From: Puniceicoccales bacterium
Lineage (GTDB): Bacteria > Verrucomicrobiota > Verrucomicrobiia > Opitutales > UBA953
DNA length: 21,777 nucleotides
Assembly (NCBI GenBank): GCA_031279675.1
Contig: JAITIB010000102.1
Coordinates: forward strand, 1-21,777
Reading direction: 5' to 3'
The notes beneath the pieces were generated by a model. That model was given only the letters and a program-made list of their open reading frames with translations. It did not search any database and was not told the origin of the DNA. Position numbers and translations under genes: made by a program. The number at the start of each line of letters is the position of its first letter. Position 1 is the stretch's first letter. Positions 1-9,248 of this stretch are shown in pieces.

Positions 1-361
1 TAGTACGAAAGGTAAGGACGTATCATGTGGCCTCCCGGGGCATTACCCCTTACCCCCACAACGCTCGAGAAGGAGTCAAGACGCCTGAGACGGGTGCCCC
101 GCAAGGGACGGCGGGATTCGGGCACGGGCAAGGGCACAGGCGGCCGGCGAGGGGAGAGCAGTGGCGCCGGGAGACGACCGCGCTGGAGGCAGGGTATGGC
201 GTGTATCAAGGGGGAGGGGGGCAACGGACTGCCGCGGCATTGTTTATGCGAGCGGCTGAGGTGGCGTTGCTGACGGGGATGAAAAACATTGGGCGCGATA
301 CATTCAGAAAGTCGGGGTGGCGTCAACAGGAAAATTCAAAAGGGGGAGTCGCGAAAATTTC
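1..361. other. Left-edge region with no supported gene
   Basis: I see no gene I can support here. Short open frames exist on the plus strand, but none resembles a known family, and they run antisense into the 3' end of the next gene. The minus strand is closed by stops in two of three frames, and the third gives low-complexity Pro/Arg-rich sequence. It lies downstream of the minus-strand gene ending at 362. No clear hairpin with a T-run was found to end that gene. Confidence 0.5.
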
Positions 362-3300
362 TCAGAGTTCATCCGGGGAGAGCCAGCGGAGTGAGACGAT
401 GTGAAAACGCCGCCCGAAGCGTCGGTTTATCCCGGCGGCGGTTTCATCAGCGGGCTGGGTGGCGTCAAGGTATTCGGGGACGCGTTGGACAACGGCCTCA
501 AGCCAGGCTTTTGAACTTGTCGCGGAACCGGTCTTGTTTTTGGCATCGCCGTAGGCGCGAATGACGAAGGTGTCCGAGCGTGCGCTCAGGCGCGCGCCGA
601 TGGTCTGGAGGATGTCGCCTTGGAGCAGCATGCCCGGGGCGCCGGCGGACACGGGGATCTGGGTGCCGTCCGTGAACGTGACGACCTCGGGGTGCGGGAA
701 ATTGCCCTGGCCTTTGCTGCCGTCGAGATCGGCGGCGCTGATCACGGGGGTGTTGAAGGCGGTGTTGATGTCGGCGCCCCTGGCCTTGTCGGCGTGAAAA
801 AGCGCGGCTTGGAGGACGCCAAGTTTCGCGGTGTCGTCATCGCCAAGGGCGCGGTTGACAAACTCGGCGACGGAGAAGAAGGGGCGGACAAGGGCGTCGC
901 CCGCGGGGGTTGTGTAGCTCACGGCATGGGAGGGGGCGACGCTCCAGCGTTGGCGCATTTTTTCCACGAGGCTTTCGGCAAGCAGTCCGAGCTGCGTGTC
1001 GTCGAGCGCCTTGGCGCCCGCCCATGCGGCAGGATCGGAGCGGTTGTTCCGGGCAAAATTGTCTGTCACGGCGACGGGGACGGTGCGCGGAAAGGCGGTC
1101 TGGCGCGTGCCCGCGCCACCGAGGCTGGCGCCGGAGACGGTGCCGGGAACGGGGGTCTCGCGCGTGGAACCCAGCGTTGTTTTCCAAGCGCGCGCATCGG
1201 TGGCGTTGATGTTGAACGCGCCGTCCTGGAGGAGATGGGCGGCGGACTTGCGGTAGGCGTTGGGGCGGTCGTCGAGAATGGCGCGCGCGGCGGTGGCGTC
1301 CGCCGTGGGGCTGAGCGTGAGGTGTGGGTTGAGGAGCGGTTTGCGGGAGCCGTTTTGCTCGCCCTGGAGAAATTCGGCCCAGACTTTTTCCTGGCTGCGG
1401 ATTTCGCCCCAAGTCATTCCCACCCGGGCCTCGGGGGCGATGGTGGAAAAGTAGAAGCGGTCCCAGAGGGCGTTGTTCAGGAGCCAGGCGTAGTCGAAGT
1501 TCGTCCAGTTGCCCGCGGTTTTGTAGAGGGCGTTCGTGGGCACGTAAGGGGTGGCAAAAGAGTTTCCAGTGGCGTAAAGCGGGCGGTGGTCGGCGATGCC
1601 GATGTTGGCGCTCTGATACTGCCCGACGTTGGCAAGGGGGGCGCGGGGGACATTGGCGCGCACGACGCGGGGGCTGCCGTTGCTGCCGTAGGAATGGCCG
1701 CCATAGCCGAGGCCCTTGCCGCTGAGCTCGATTTCGGCGGCAATGTCGGTGACTTTTTTCAACCGGTATTGCCAGCTGACAGCGGTGTTGTTGAAGCCGC
1801 GCGGGCTGCCCTGGGCGTCGTTGCGCACCATGGTGGCGAGGGGGTTGCTCATGATGTGTGTGGGGAACCGGTTCTGGCTGCCGTCGCCGCCGACAAACTC
1901 GACGGGTTTTTCAAAAAACTCCAACATGCCGACGTGCAGCAAGGGTTGCCCGGGCGGGCGCAGAAGCGAGACGGGAGCGTTGGTCGTCCCCATGTTTCCG
2001 GCGGTGCTGTTGCTGCCGCGATAAAAGATGAACTCGGTGATTTCGCTGCACTGGCGGTAAAAGGCGGCGCCGCCCTGCCCGGATGCGTCGATGCGGTCGC
2101 CGGGCCAGCATTTGAGGAGCTCGCGCATGTAAAAGTCACCCCCGCCTGCGTTGACTTGGATGGTGAGGGTGCTGTCCTCGCCCACTTCGAGCTGCTGCCC
2201 GCCGGGGCGCAATTTTTCGAGGTAAAAGCCGCCGAGCTGCCAGAGGTCGCGCTTTGCGGACATGGCGTGCTCCCACAACACGGGTTGCTCGTGCCCGGAG
2301 GAGAAGACGACGAATTCGCCGGGCTGGATGGTTTCGTTGGGGATGAAGGTGCGGAATTGCTCGGTGCCGCTGGTGGCGCTGGCCTGGTCGTGGAAGATGG
2401 TTTCGAGGGAGCGGTTGCCGAGGTGCGTGATCTCGTTGCCCGAGCTGTCCCGTTCCTTGATCGTGATGTTCAGTCCCGCTTGCGAGCGCATCGAGCAGCG
2501 CATCCCGGTGTGCACAACGCCGGAGGGGAGGGGGATGGCGTCGGTCTGGAATTTCAACGGCACGTTGTAGGGGTTGTGCACGACGATGATGGGGTTGACG
2601 ACGAGGCGGACGCGTTTCCTGGGCTTGCCCTCGGGGTCGCTCGCGCTCTCGGGAGAGGCTTGCAAGGAGAAGAGCAGGAGGTAGCGCGCAACGTAGGGCG
2701 TCACCGAGGCGCGCGTGGGGCGGGGCAGCGGCGTCAGCGCGCCGCCATACCAATTGATTTCGTCCGCCGTATAGGGGTCGCGGCTGGATTTGATCGAGGG
2801 GTAAACGTGGGTGTAGGAGTAGTTGTCCCCGGAGGCTTGCCCGAGGTTCATGTTGGACGTGGAGTTGGGGTAGAGGATGCGCGAGAAGAGGGTGCCGTCG
2901 CCTTGGAACTCTTTTCGCAGGTTGTAATAATTGTGCATGACCTCCCATGTCGGGCCGCGAAGGTTGCGCACGTATCCCTTGTCGGGCAGCTTGATGTTGA
3001 AGACCGGGGTGGAGGGGCGGCGCACGCTGTTTTCGGCAAGTGCCATGGCAACACGTTCCCAGCGCTGGGTGCTTTCAACCGGTGCGGTGCCGAGATCGCC
3101 CGTGCCCGTCATGTTGAGCGTCACGGGATCGGTGGTGTGGAAGGGGGATTTTTTAAAATCCTCCTCGCTCATTTCAAACGCGAGCGTGAGGTCTTTTCTC
3201 AACCCGCCGTGGCGGGCATCGGAGAGCACGCCGCGCGAGTGCGCCGTGACCGCGTGCGCGTAAGTGGCGGCAGGGTTGGGATGCGCAGCGGTGCCGGACG

Positions 3301-4108
3301 CGGGGAAACCCTCAAGATTGGCAAAGCCCGGGGTGTTCAGCACAAACGCCAATTGGGAGGCATTGGGCGCAATGCCTCCCCAGCGGGGAAAGAGCTCGGC
3401 ACCGGCACGCCCCGGCGCGGACAGACGCGTCAGGCCCTGCTCGGAGTGGGGAATCGCATCAACAAACGGGTCGCGCAAGTTCAGGCGCGCCTTCAATCCC
3501 TCGTCGGAAACCCAATAGGCATAGCCGCCGGAGACCAACGGGATGCGCGCCGCGGTGACTTGGGTGTCAAACGGCGCCATCGCATCTTGCGGCTCCGCGG
3601 TGGCGTCAATGTCCGGGAAGAGTGAGACGGGCGGGGACGCTTCGCCCGTGTCCGCCAGCGCCGTCCACGGGATCTGGTAGCCGGTTTCGTATTTTTGCAA
3701 CGGGGAGTTCATTTGCGCCTTGCCACTCACCAGCCATGCGGGCGGGCGGGCGGCGTCACTCGTGTCCCACACGCCGGTCCAGTAGGGATTTTTCCGCGCC
3801 CAGAGCGCGCGGATTTCCGCCGCCGTCGCATTGGGCGCCGGCAGCGTGACGTTGGCCTGTGCCGTGATGCGCTGGTCGGCGCCGGCTTCCTGCTGGAGCT
3901 GCGCAAGCGCGATGCGCAGCCCGGCAACCGCGTTGAGCCGCGCTTTTTGCCGGTCGGTGAACGCGGACGTCAAACGGAGTTCGATCGCGAGGAGGGCCGT
4001 CAGGCTGATGACAAGCAGGAGCAGCATGCTCATTACCACAAGCGAGAGCACCAGCGAAAAACCGCGCATGGGCGCTACCGGGAAAGAGTTGTTGTTTTGC
4101 GAGGGCAT
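362..4108 (-). CDS. Verru_Chthon cassette protein A-like (pilin-like, GspK/PilX-type N-terminus)
   Basis: A 1248-residue envelope protein that I match from memory to the Verru_Chthon cassette protein A family, a large Verrucomicrobia-specific pilin-like protein of unknown role. The N-terminus has a prepilin-like leader ending MRG, then FSLVLSLV and a hydrophobic helix at about residues 17-45. It lacks the Glu at +5 of the mature form, as in minor pseudopilins of the GspK/PilX kind. The long periplasmic/extracellular part contains VVHNPYNVPL, a stretch I associate with this family. The start is uncertain: ATG at 4108 is used here, GTG at 4117 and ATG at 4069 (directly before RGFSL) are alternatives, and none has a Shine-Dalgarno site. 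It lies 73 bases after the S41 peptidase gene on the same strand. The usual partners B, C and D are not in the window. A very long antisense open frame inside this gene is a GC-rich shadow. Confidence 0.72.
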   Translation of the reverse strand: MPSQNNNSFPVAPMRGFSLVLSLVVMSMLLLLVISLTALLAIELRLTSAFTDRQKARLNAVAGLRIALAQLQQEAGADQRITAQANVTLPAPNATAAEIRALWARKNPYWTGVWDTSDAARPPAWLVSGKAQMNSPLQKYETGYQIPWTALADTGEASPPVSLFPDIDATAEPQDAMAPFDTQVTAARIPLVSGGYAYWVSDEGLKARLNLRDPFVDAIPHSEQGLTRLSAPGRAGAELFPRWGGIAPNASQLAFVLNTPGFANLEGFPASGTAAHPNPAATYAHAVTAHSRGVLSDARHGGLRKDLTLAFEMSEEDFKKSPFHTTDPVTLNMTGTGDLGTAPVESTQRWERVAMALAENSVRRPSTPVFNIKLPDKGYVRNLRGPTWEVMHNYYNLRKEFQGDGTLFSRILYPNSTSNMNLGQASGDNYSYTHVYPSIKSSRDPYTADEINWYGGALTPLPRPTRASVTPYVARYLLLFSLQASPESASDPEGKPRKRVRLVVNPIIVVHNPYNVPLKFQTDAIPLPSGVVHTGMRCSMRSQAGLNITIKERDSSGNEITHLGNRSLETIFHDQASATSGTEQFRTFIPNETIQPGEFVVFSSGHEQPVLWEHAMSAKRDLWQLGGFYLEKLRPGGQQLEVGEDSTLTIQVNAGGGDFYMRELLKCWPGDRIDASGQGGAAFYRQCSEITEFIFYRGSNSTAGNMGTTNAPVSLLRPPGQPLLHVGMLEFFEKPVEFVGGDGSQNRFPTHIMSNPLATMVRNDAQGSPRGFNNTAVSWQYRLKKVTDIAAEIELSGKGLGYGGHSYGSNGSPRVVRANVPRAPLANVGQYQSANIGIADHRPLYATGNSFATPYVPTNALYKTAGNWTNFDYAWLLNNALWDRFYFSTIAPEARVGMTWGEIRSQEKVWAEFLQGEQNGSRKPLLNPHLTLSPTADATAARAILDDRPNAYRKSAAHLLQDGAFNINATDARAWKTTLGSTRETPVPGTVSGASLGGAGTRQTAFPRTVPVAVTDNFARNNRSDPAAWAGAKALDDTQLGLLAESLVEKMRQRWSVAPSHAVSYTTPAGDALVRPFFSVAEFVNRALGDDDTAKLGVLQAALFHADKARGADINTAFNTPVISAADLDGSKGQGNFPHPEVVTFTDGTQIPVSAGAPGMLLQGDILQTIGARLSARSDTFVIRAYGDAKNKTGSATSSKAWLEAVVQRVPEYLDATQPADETAAGINRRFGRRFHIVSLRWLSPDEL

Positions 4109-4181
4109 GGGCGGCACATGGGAAACCGTTTGCTACGAAACTTCCAATGGCCCCCGGAGGCAATGCGGGGCTCGCGGCGTG

Positions 4182-5459
4182 TCAAGGCATTTTGCGACGC
4201 GCTGAACCGAGCGTGCGCAGGACATCGACGGCTGCCGCAAGCTGCGTGTCCTGCGGTGGCGTCCACCCGTATTGGCGGACAAACTCGTGCTCGCGTCCCA
4301 GCTCGCGCCACGGTCCCGCAAGCGCGAGCAGCGCGCGCTCCCGCGGATCAATCGGCTGGTAAACATCCGGCTGGACGCCACCGCCGTGGATGGACCGCCC
4401 GTTGGGCAAAAGGTATCGCGCCGTGGTGATGCGCAGTCCGGCCCCGGCGCGCAGCGGATACACGGTCTGCACACTGCCCTTGCCGTAAGTGCGGTCGCCG
4501 ACAACGATGGCGCGGCGCAGGTCCTGCAACGCCCCGGACACAATCTCGGCGGCGCTCGCGGACTCGCGGTTGACGAGCACGGCGACGGGGAGCCCGGGCG
4601 CCACCGGGGCCGCGCGCGTGGTGTAGCTCACCACCGCCTCGCGGTCGCGGCTCTCCGTTGTGGCAACCAGTGTGCCCTTGGGGCAAAACAGGCCCACCGT
4701 GTCCACGGCGGCATTGACGAGGCCGCCCGGGTTGTCCCGCAGGTCGAGCACGAGATGTTTTGCCCCCGCACCGGTCAGCTCGGCGAGCGCGGCGGCAAGC
4801 TCCCCCGCCGTGCGGCTTTCAAACAAATCCACGCGGACGTAGGCGGTGTCCGCATTGACCATGCGCTTGCCGGAAAGGGTCGGCATGTGCGTCTTCCGGC
4901 GCGCGACCCCGCGCACAAATGGCGCCGCCTGTCCCTCGCGCGAAATTTCCAGGGAAACCTTCGTGCCCTCCACTCCCATGATGCGCCTGTTGACGGCACT
5001 GATGCTGGCGGCGATGGGCGGCACGCCGTCAATCCCGACAATCCTGTCCCCGGGAAGAATCCCCGCCTCGGCGGCGGCACTGCCCGGGAACACGGACAGG
5101 ACGACGGGCACGCCTTCAAGCATCTGCCAGCCAATGCCAATCCCGACGTAAACCTGCTCCGTCTGCCGCTGGAATTGCTCGTAACCGGCGGGCGGGAGAT
5201 AATTGCTGTGCGCATCAAGCCCGGACGGGACGGACGCGAGCGCCTTCTCGGCAAGCTTCCCATGGGTGACGGCGGAGGCGTCCACGTAGTGGGCATTGGC
5301 AAGACGCATGGCCTCGCCAACGCGCAGCCACGCCGAGAGAAAACCGGGGTGAAACCATGCGCGCACGGAGGGCTCCCTGATGAGCCGCGCGGCAACAAAG
5401 GTGCCGCACGCGCAGGCAAGGCAGAGCAGGAGCGTGGAAATTCGCGCGTATTTTCGCAT
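4182..5459 (-). CDS. S41 carboxy-terminal processing peptidase (PDZ domain, CtpA-like)
   Basis: A 425-residue periplasmic serine peptidase of the C-terminal processing (tail-specific) family, which trims the C-termini of exported proteins. Residues 8-25 form a signal or anchor helix. A PDZ domain spans about 100-185 (PGSAAAEAGILPGDRIVGI). The S41 core follows, with LDLRDNPGG at 238-246, the catalytic Ser in NRESASAAE (Ser302) and the catalytic Lys in TYGKGS (Lys327), so the Ser-Lys dyad is intact. ATG at 5459 is preferred: a GTG at 5513 is possible in frame, but the extension runs through a hairpin plus nine-T run and lacks signal character. The next gene on the same strand is the pilin-like protein at 362-4108, so the two may be co-transcribed. 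Whether that protein is a substrate is unknown. Confidence 0.92.
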   Translation of the reverse strand: MRKYARISTLLLCLACACGTFVAARLIREPSVRAWFHPGFLSAWLRVGEAMRLANAHYVDASAVTHGKLAEKALASVPSGLDAHSNYLPPAGYEQFQRQTEQVYVGIGIGWQMLEGVPVVLSVFPGSAAAEAGILPGDRIVGIDGVPPIAASISAVNRRIMGVEGTKVSLEISREGQAAPFVRGVARRKTHMPTLSGKRMVNADTAYVRVDLFESRTAGELAAALAELTGAGAKHLVLDLRDNPGGLVNAAVDTVGLFCPKGTLVATTESRDREAVVSYTTRAAPVAPGLPVAVLVNRESASAAEIVSGALQDLRRAIVVGDRTYGKGSVQTVYPLRAGAGLRITTARYLLPNGRSIHGGGVQPDVYQPIDPRERALLALAGPWRELGREHEFVRQYGWTPPQDTQLAAAVDVLRTLGSARRKMP

Positions 5460-5493
5460 GGCGGGCACCGTGGCGGATGCGGTCCGGCCTGGC

Positions 5494-5526
5494 AAAAAAA
5501 AATGACTCCCCACGCCGTGGCGGCGT
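5494..5526 (-). terminator. Possible terminator after the beta-barrel gene
   Basis: On the minus strand a perfect six-base stem, ACGCCG/CGGCGT with loop CCA (5512-5526), is followed after nine bases by a run of nine T (5494-5502). The gap between stem and T-run is longer than in a classical intrinsic terminator, so this is tentative. It lies between the outer-membrane gene and the peptidase gene and argues against the longer GTG start of the latter. Confidence 0.35.
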
Positions 5527-5550
5527 CACCCTGCGAAACCGGCGGCGGCG

Positions 5551-6327
5551 TCAATAGCGCCACCCGAAGGCGAGCCCGAGCTGGTGCGCATAACTGCCCC
5601 CGCGTTTTTGGTCACCCGCCTTGAACCCGGTACTCCCCAAAAATTTGTAGCTGCCATCCACATAAAAACTCTCGGTGGCGTCCCACGTGAAACCCACCGT
5701 CAAGCCGTAGGTGAGCACGACGGAGAAATCGGTCTTGTCCGGCGGCACCGGCGCGCCGGTCGTGCTGCTGCCGGTGTGAACGTTGTTGTTGAAATTGTCC
5801 GAGCGATAATCCTCCCAGCGTTGGTGAATCCCGACGAGGGTCAGTCCAAACGAGGGACCGGCGCGCAGGTGAAAATCCGCGCCTATTTCATATTCGTAAG
5901 CCCACGTGACCAGGACGGGGATGTTAACATGGGAAAGCGTTTTCCGCGTGAGGCTCCAGTATTCAACCTGGACTCCATCGTCATAGGGCGCCGCGCGAAA
6001 AGTGTCGGAATAGCTCCCGATGAACAGACCGGCGTCAACGGAAACCCGGTTTCGGGCAAACGGATAATAACCGCCGCTCAACATGACGCCATAGAGCGCG
6101 TGGCCCGCCGAAACCTTGGCCTCGGGAACATTGGGCGCGGCGTGAGTCCACGAGGAAAACTTGTCGTTCGAGGTGGAAAACAGCACCGACGGGGCGATCT
6201 CGAAAAACTGCGAGCCCTCAAGGCTTTGCATCTCGTAGGCGGATTCCGTCTCCTCAACGGCAGAAAGCGGACTGCAAACGGGAAGCGCCACCGCTGCGGC
6301 GGCAAGGAGGACTGTTTTTGTGTTCAT
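5551..6327 (-). CDS. Outer-membrane beta-barrel protein (porin/OmpW-like fold)
   Basis: A 258-residue exported protein, most likely an eight-stranded outer-membrane barrel; its ligand is unknown. Residues 1-23 form a signal peptide (MNTKTVLLAAAAVALPV..SA). The mature part has alternating amphipathic strands rich in Gly and aromatic residues (YGVMLSGGYYPF, VSVDAGLFIGSY, LRAGPSFGLTLVG, FYVDGSYKFLG) and ends in LGLAFGWRY, an aromatic C-terminus typical of Bam-assembled barrels. ATG at 6327 is chosen because the signal peptide begins there; upstream in-frame codons do not look like a signal. It is divergent from trigger factor, with 300 bases between them. No specific family name can be assigned by eye. 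Confidence 0.8.
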   Translation of the reverse strand: MNTKTVLLAAAAVALPVCSPLSAVEETESAYEMQSLEGSQFFEIAPSVLFSTSNDKFSSWTHAAPNVPEAKVSAGHALYGVMLSGGYYPFARNRVSVDAGLFIGSYSDTFRAAPYDDGVQVEYWSLTRKTLSHVNIPVLVTWAYEYEIGADFHLRAGPSFGLTLVGIHQRWEDYRSDNFNNNVHTGSSTTGAPVPPDKTDFSVVLTYGLTVGFTWDATESFYVDGSYKFLGSTGFKAGDQKRGGSYAHQLGLAFGWRY

Positions 6328-6627
6328 GATTCTTGTTTGTTCGATTGGTTCAACGGCACCGCCGGACATTCGCAAACGGCTTTCTACCGGGGTATTTATC
6401 AACGCCAAATCGAACGGCGACACTTCGGGGAATCAATAAAAATGTGCGTTCCCCCGCAAAAAAATCCCGTTGTCCAAAAGTCTGGAGCCATCCTCCGCGG
6501 TGCGGAAAATCCATCCTTGACCGGACAACAGTCATGCCTTTCCTGCACGCCCCTCTTAGCCCGCCGGCAGATCCACGCCAGCCCCGAGCTTCTCCACCAC
6601 TCAAACACAACAACATCCATCAACACC
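6328..6627. other. Divergent intergenic region between the beta-barrel gene and trigger factor
   Basis: Promoters for both flanking genes should lie here. A TTGACC at 6517-6522 could be a -35 element for trigger factor, but no convincing -10 follows at normal spacing. On the other strand no clear sigma-70 pair was found. No hairpin or reading frame worth naming was seen. Confidence 0.4.
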
Positions 6628-7938
6628 GTGACCTTCACCACTGAAGACATCAGCCCCACGCGCAAGGCTGTCAACATTACCATCCCGGCCACCACCCTCG
6701 CCGGTTATGAGAAAGACATTTTAAAGGAATACGCCCGCGAAGTCCGGATCCCCGGATTTCGCCCGGGAAAAGTTCCGGAGGATCTGGTCAGGCGCCAGTT
6801 CGCGAAAAGCATCGCCGACGAACTCAAAACCAAGGCCGTTTCCGAAGCCCTCAGACACGTCACCGACGAGGCAAAACTCGAGGTTTACGCCATCGTCAGC
6901 GCCAAGGGGGCCGAGACGCTCGCGCCCGGAACCGACGCCACCTTGAGCCTTGAACTGGATTTGCTGCCCCGGTTCGAACTGCCTGAATACAAAGACCTCG
7001 ACCTCCCCGAGGAACCCGTCGATGTCACCGACGACGAAGTCCGGCAAGCCGTTGAAGCCCTGCGCAACCACCACGCGCGCTACGAGATTGCCGACCGCCC
7101 CGCCCAAAAGGGCGACTACGTGAAGCTCGCCTACTCGGGCACAATCGACGGCACCGCCATCAAGGATATCGCCCCCGACGCCCACCTCTACGGCACCCAG
7201 AACGCCACCTGGGAGGAAGCCGGCGCCGACCCGGACAAAGCCGGGGCGGGCATCCCGGAAATCGTGGCCGGAATCGTCGGGAAAAAGACGGGCGACAAGG
7301 CCGGGTTCACACACGAATTCCCAGCCGATTTCGCCATCGACGACCTCAAGGGGAAAAAAGCGCTCTATGCCACCGAAATCCTCGAAGTGCGGTCCAAAAC
7401 CCTCCCCGAGCTTGACGAGGAATTTTTCAAGGCCGTCAAAGCCGCCGACCTTGACGCCCTGCGCAAGCAAATGCGCGACGGCATCCTCTCCCGCAAGGAA
7501 AGCGAGGCCCGCGCACAACGCCGCCAGGCCGCGCTTGAGGCACTCGCCGCCAAGGTGGACTTCGCACTGCCCGAATCCGCCATCGACCGCGAGGGACACA
7601 ACATGTTTCTCGAACTGGCCGAGCTCCGGCGCCAGCAAGGGGCGAGTCTGGACGAGATCGGGGAAAAATACGAGGAAACCCTTGCCTCCACCAAGGAGGC
7701 CGCCCGGACACGCCTCAAGACACAGTTCATCCTCGGCAAAATCGCCGAAAAGGAAAACCTCGCCGTCACCAGCCAGGAACTCAGCCAGCGCATCGTTTAC
7801 GAATCCCACCTCGCGCGCGTCCCGGCCCCGAAATATCTCAAGGAACTCGCCAAGGACCGCGAACGCCTCAACACCCTCCGCACATGGATTCTTTGCAACA
7901 AGGCGCTCGACCTCGTCATCGCCAGCGCCAAGAAATGA
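6628..7938 (+). CDS. tig: Trigger factor (ribosome-bound chaperone)
   Basis: A 436-residue trigger factor, close to the usual length of about 430. It binds the ribosome near the exit tunnel and holds nascent chains. The N-terminal domain carries the ribosome-docking signature GFRPGK at residues 43-48. An FKBP-like peptidyl-prolyl isomerase domain follows at about 150-245 (KGDYVKLAYSGTIDG), then the helical C-terminal chaperone domain. The start is a GTG at 6628: there is no in-frame ATG nearby, and the family N-terminus (VTFTTEDISPTRK) begins there. No Shine-Dalgarno site is visible. In many bacteria tig precedes clpP/clpX, but here it is followed by a Lol-type lipoprotein exporter 80 bases downstream. 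Confidence 0.96.
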   Translation: MTFTTEDISPTRKAVNITIPATTLAGYEKDILKEYAREVRIPGFRPGKVPEDLVRRQFAKSIADELKTKAVSEALRHVTDEAKLEVYAIVSAKGAETLAPGTDATLSLELDLLPRFELPEYKDLDLPEEPVDVTDDEVRQAVEALRNHHARYEIADRPAQKGDYVKLAYSGTIDGTAIKDIAPDAHLYGTQNATWEEAGADPDKAGAGIPEIVAGIVGKKTGDKAGFTHEFPADFAIDDLKGKKALYATEILEVRSKTLPELDEEFFKAVKAADLDALRKQMRDGILSRKESEARAQRRQAALEALAAKVDFALPESAIDREGHNMFLELAELRRQQGASLDEIGEKYEETLASTKEAARTRLKTQFILGKIAEKENLAVTSQELSQRIVYESHLARVPAPKYLKELAKDRERLNTLRTWILCNKALDLVIASAKK

Positions 7939-8018
7939 CCGGCGCCACACTCCGCCTCCCGTTCCATCGGGGCGGACGCACGGACTCCAGCCGCTGACCA
8001 GGCAACGCACCCATCCCC

Positions 8019-9248
8019 ATGTGGCCCTGTTATCTCGCGCGCAAACAACTCTTCCCCCCCCGGCGTTTCCCCCTCTTCGCCTTCATCTCCATCGTCGGCG
8101 TCGCCCTCGGCGTAACCGCCCTCCTCGTCGTCCAGACCGTCATGCACAGTTTCGGGGAGGAGCACCGGAGACGCATCCGCGAAAGCTACGGCGATGTCAT
8201 CGTGCACGCCGGCGGAAGCCCGATCGGGGCCGCCACCCGCACCAGCGCATTGCTCCTCCAGAAAACCCCCGGCGCCACCGCCGCCGCCCCCTACCTCGAG
8301 GGCCAGGCCATCCTCATGAGCGACGAAGCCGACATCCGCTTCGTCGGCGTGCGCGGCATCGACCTTGACGGCGAAGCGCGGGTCATCCCCCTCGACCGGT
8401 ATTGGGAGGCGGGGCGCAAGGAAGACTTTGACGACGAGCACGTCATCCTCGGCGCCACCCTCGCGGAAAACCTCGGGCTCGGGCTCGGCGCCACCCTCAC
8501 CCTCACCTCTCCCGGTCACATCGCCCAGGCCATTGACGGACAGCGCATCAGCCTGCCAAAGGAATTTCATGTCAGCGGCATCATCCGCACCGGATTCCGC
8601 CCGGCGGACGAGCAAACCATCCTTCTCACCCGCCGTGCCGCCGCGGAACTCTTTGGCGCCGCCCCTGACACCGCCAGCGCCATCCACCTCAAACTCCGCG
8701 ATCATACGCAGGCCGGGGACACCGCGCACCAGCTCAACAGGCACCTCCCCGGAAACCTTCGCGCCGCCCCCTGGTCCGGATTCCGCAAAGCCTTTCTTGA
8801 CGCCGTCGCCATGGAGAAGGAGCTCCTCTTCTTCCTCATGTTCATCATCATTCTCGTGGCCTCGTTCTCCATCGGCAGCACCCTCTTCAACCACGTCGTC
8901 CGACGCACCCGCGAAATCGGGCTCCTGGGCGCCCTCGGCGCGCGCCCCCGCCAAATACTCCAGATTTACATCACACAAGGCATCCTGATCGGACTCGCCG
9001 GCTACGCCCTCGGCGCCACTCTCGCCGTGCTCATCCTTCACTTCCGCCAACAGATCGTCCAACTCATGGGACAGGGGGAAACCCTGCTCCAGCAATACCA
9101 GTTTGCCAAGGTCCCCCTCCACTACAACACCCCCGACTTCCTCAAGACCGCCCTCCTCACCCTCCTCCTCATGACCACCGTCTCGCTCCTCCCCGCCCTC
9201 TGGGCCGCGCGACGCAAACCCTCGGAGGCCATGCGCGATGCCGGATAA
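8019..9248 (+). CDS. LolC/LolE family lipoprotein-releasing ABC permease
   Basis: A 409-residue inner-membrane permease of the LolC/LolE type, which extracts mature lipoproteins from the inner membrane and passes them to LolA. The topology is the family's four-helix plan: TM1 at about 17-42 (LFAFISIVGVALGVTALLVV), a large periplasmic domain at about 43-265, TM2 at 268-290, TM3 near 318-340 and TM4 near 375-395. The cytoplasmic motif REIGLLGALGARPRQI after TM2 is the coupling segment typical of MacB/LolCE permeases. The stop overlaps the start of the ATPase gene by 11 bases, so translation is coupled. Only one permease is present, so the complex may use a homodimer, as in bacteria without separate LolC and LolE. 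LolC and LolE cannot be distinguished from sequence alone. Confidence 0.9.
   Translation: MWPCYLARKQLFPPRRFPLFAFISIVGVALGVTALLVVQTVMHSFGEEHRRRIRESYGDVIVHAGGSPIGAATRTSALLLQKTPGATAAAPYLEGQAILMSDEADIRFVGVRGIDLDGEARVIPLDRYWEAGRKEDFDDEHVILGATLAENLGLGLGATLTLTSPGHIAQAIDGQRISLPKEFHVSGIIRTGFRPADEQTILLTRRAAAELFGAAPDTASAIHLKLRDHTQAGDTAHQLNRHLPGNLRAAPWSGFRKAFLDAVAMEKELLFFLMFIIILVASFSIGSTLFNHVVRRTREIGLLGALGARPRQILQIYITQGILIGLAGYALGATLAVLILHFRQQIVQLMGQGETLLQQYQFAKVPLHYNTPDFLKTALLTLLLMTTVSLLPALWAARRKPSEAMRDAG

Noticed and set aside
1..12. TAGTACGAAAGG, similar to the sarcin-ricin loop region near the end of 23S rRNA
   Set aside because: The match ends after about 12 bases, and nothing after it resembles the 3' end of 23S rRNA.
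620..3625. Very long plus-strand open frame (about 1000 codons) antisense to the pilin-like gene
   Set aside because: It is Gly/Ala/Val/Arg-rich with no domain, signal or sensible start, as expected for the opposite strand of a GC-rich gene. The minus-strand product has a clear prepilin-type N-terminus and family-like motifs.
7952..7975. Hairpin CCGCCTC/GGGGCGG after trigger factor
   Set aside because: It has no T-run, one G-T pair and a ten-base loop; such stems are common by chance in GC-rich intergenic DNA.
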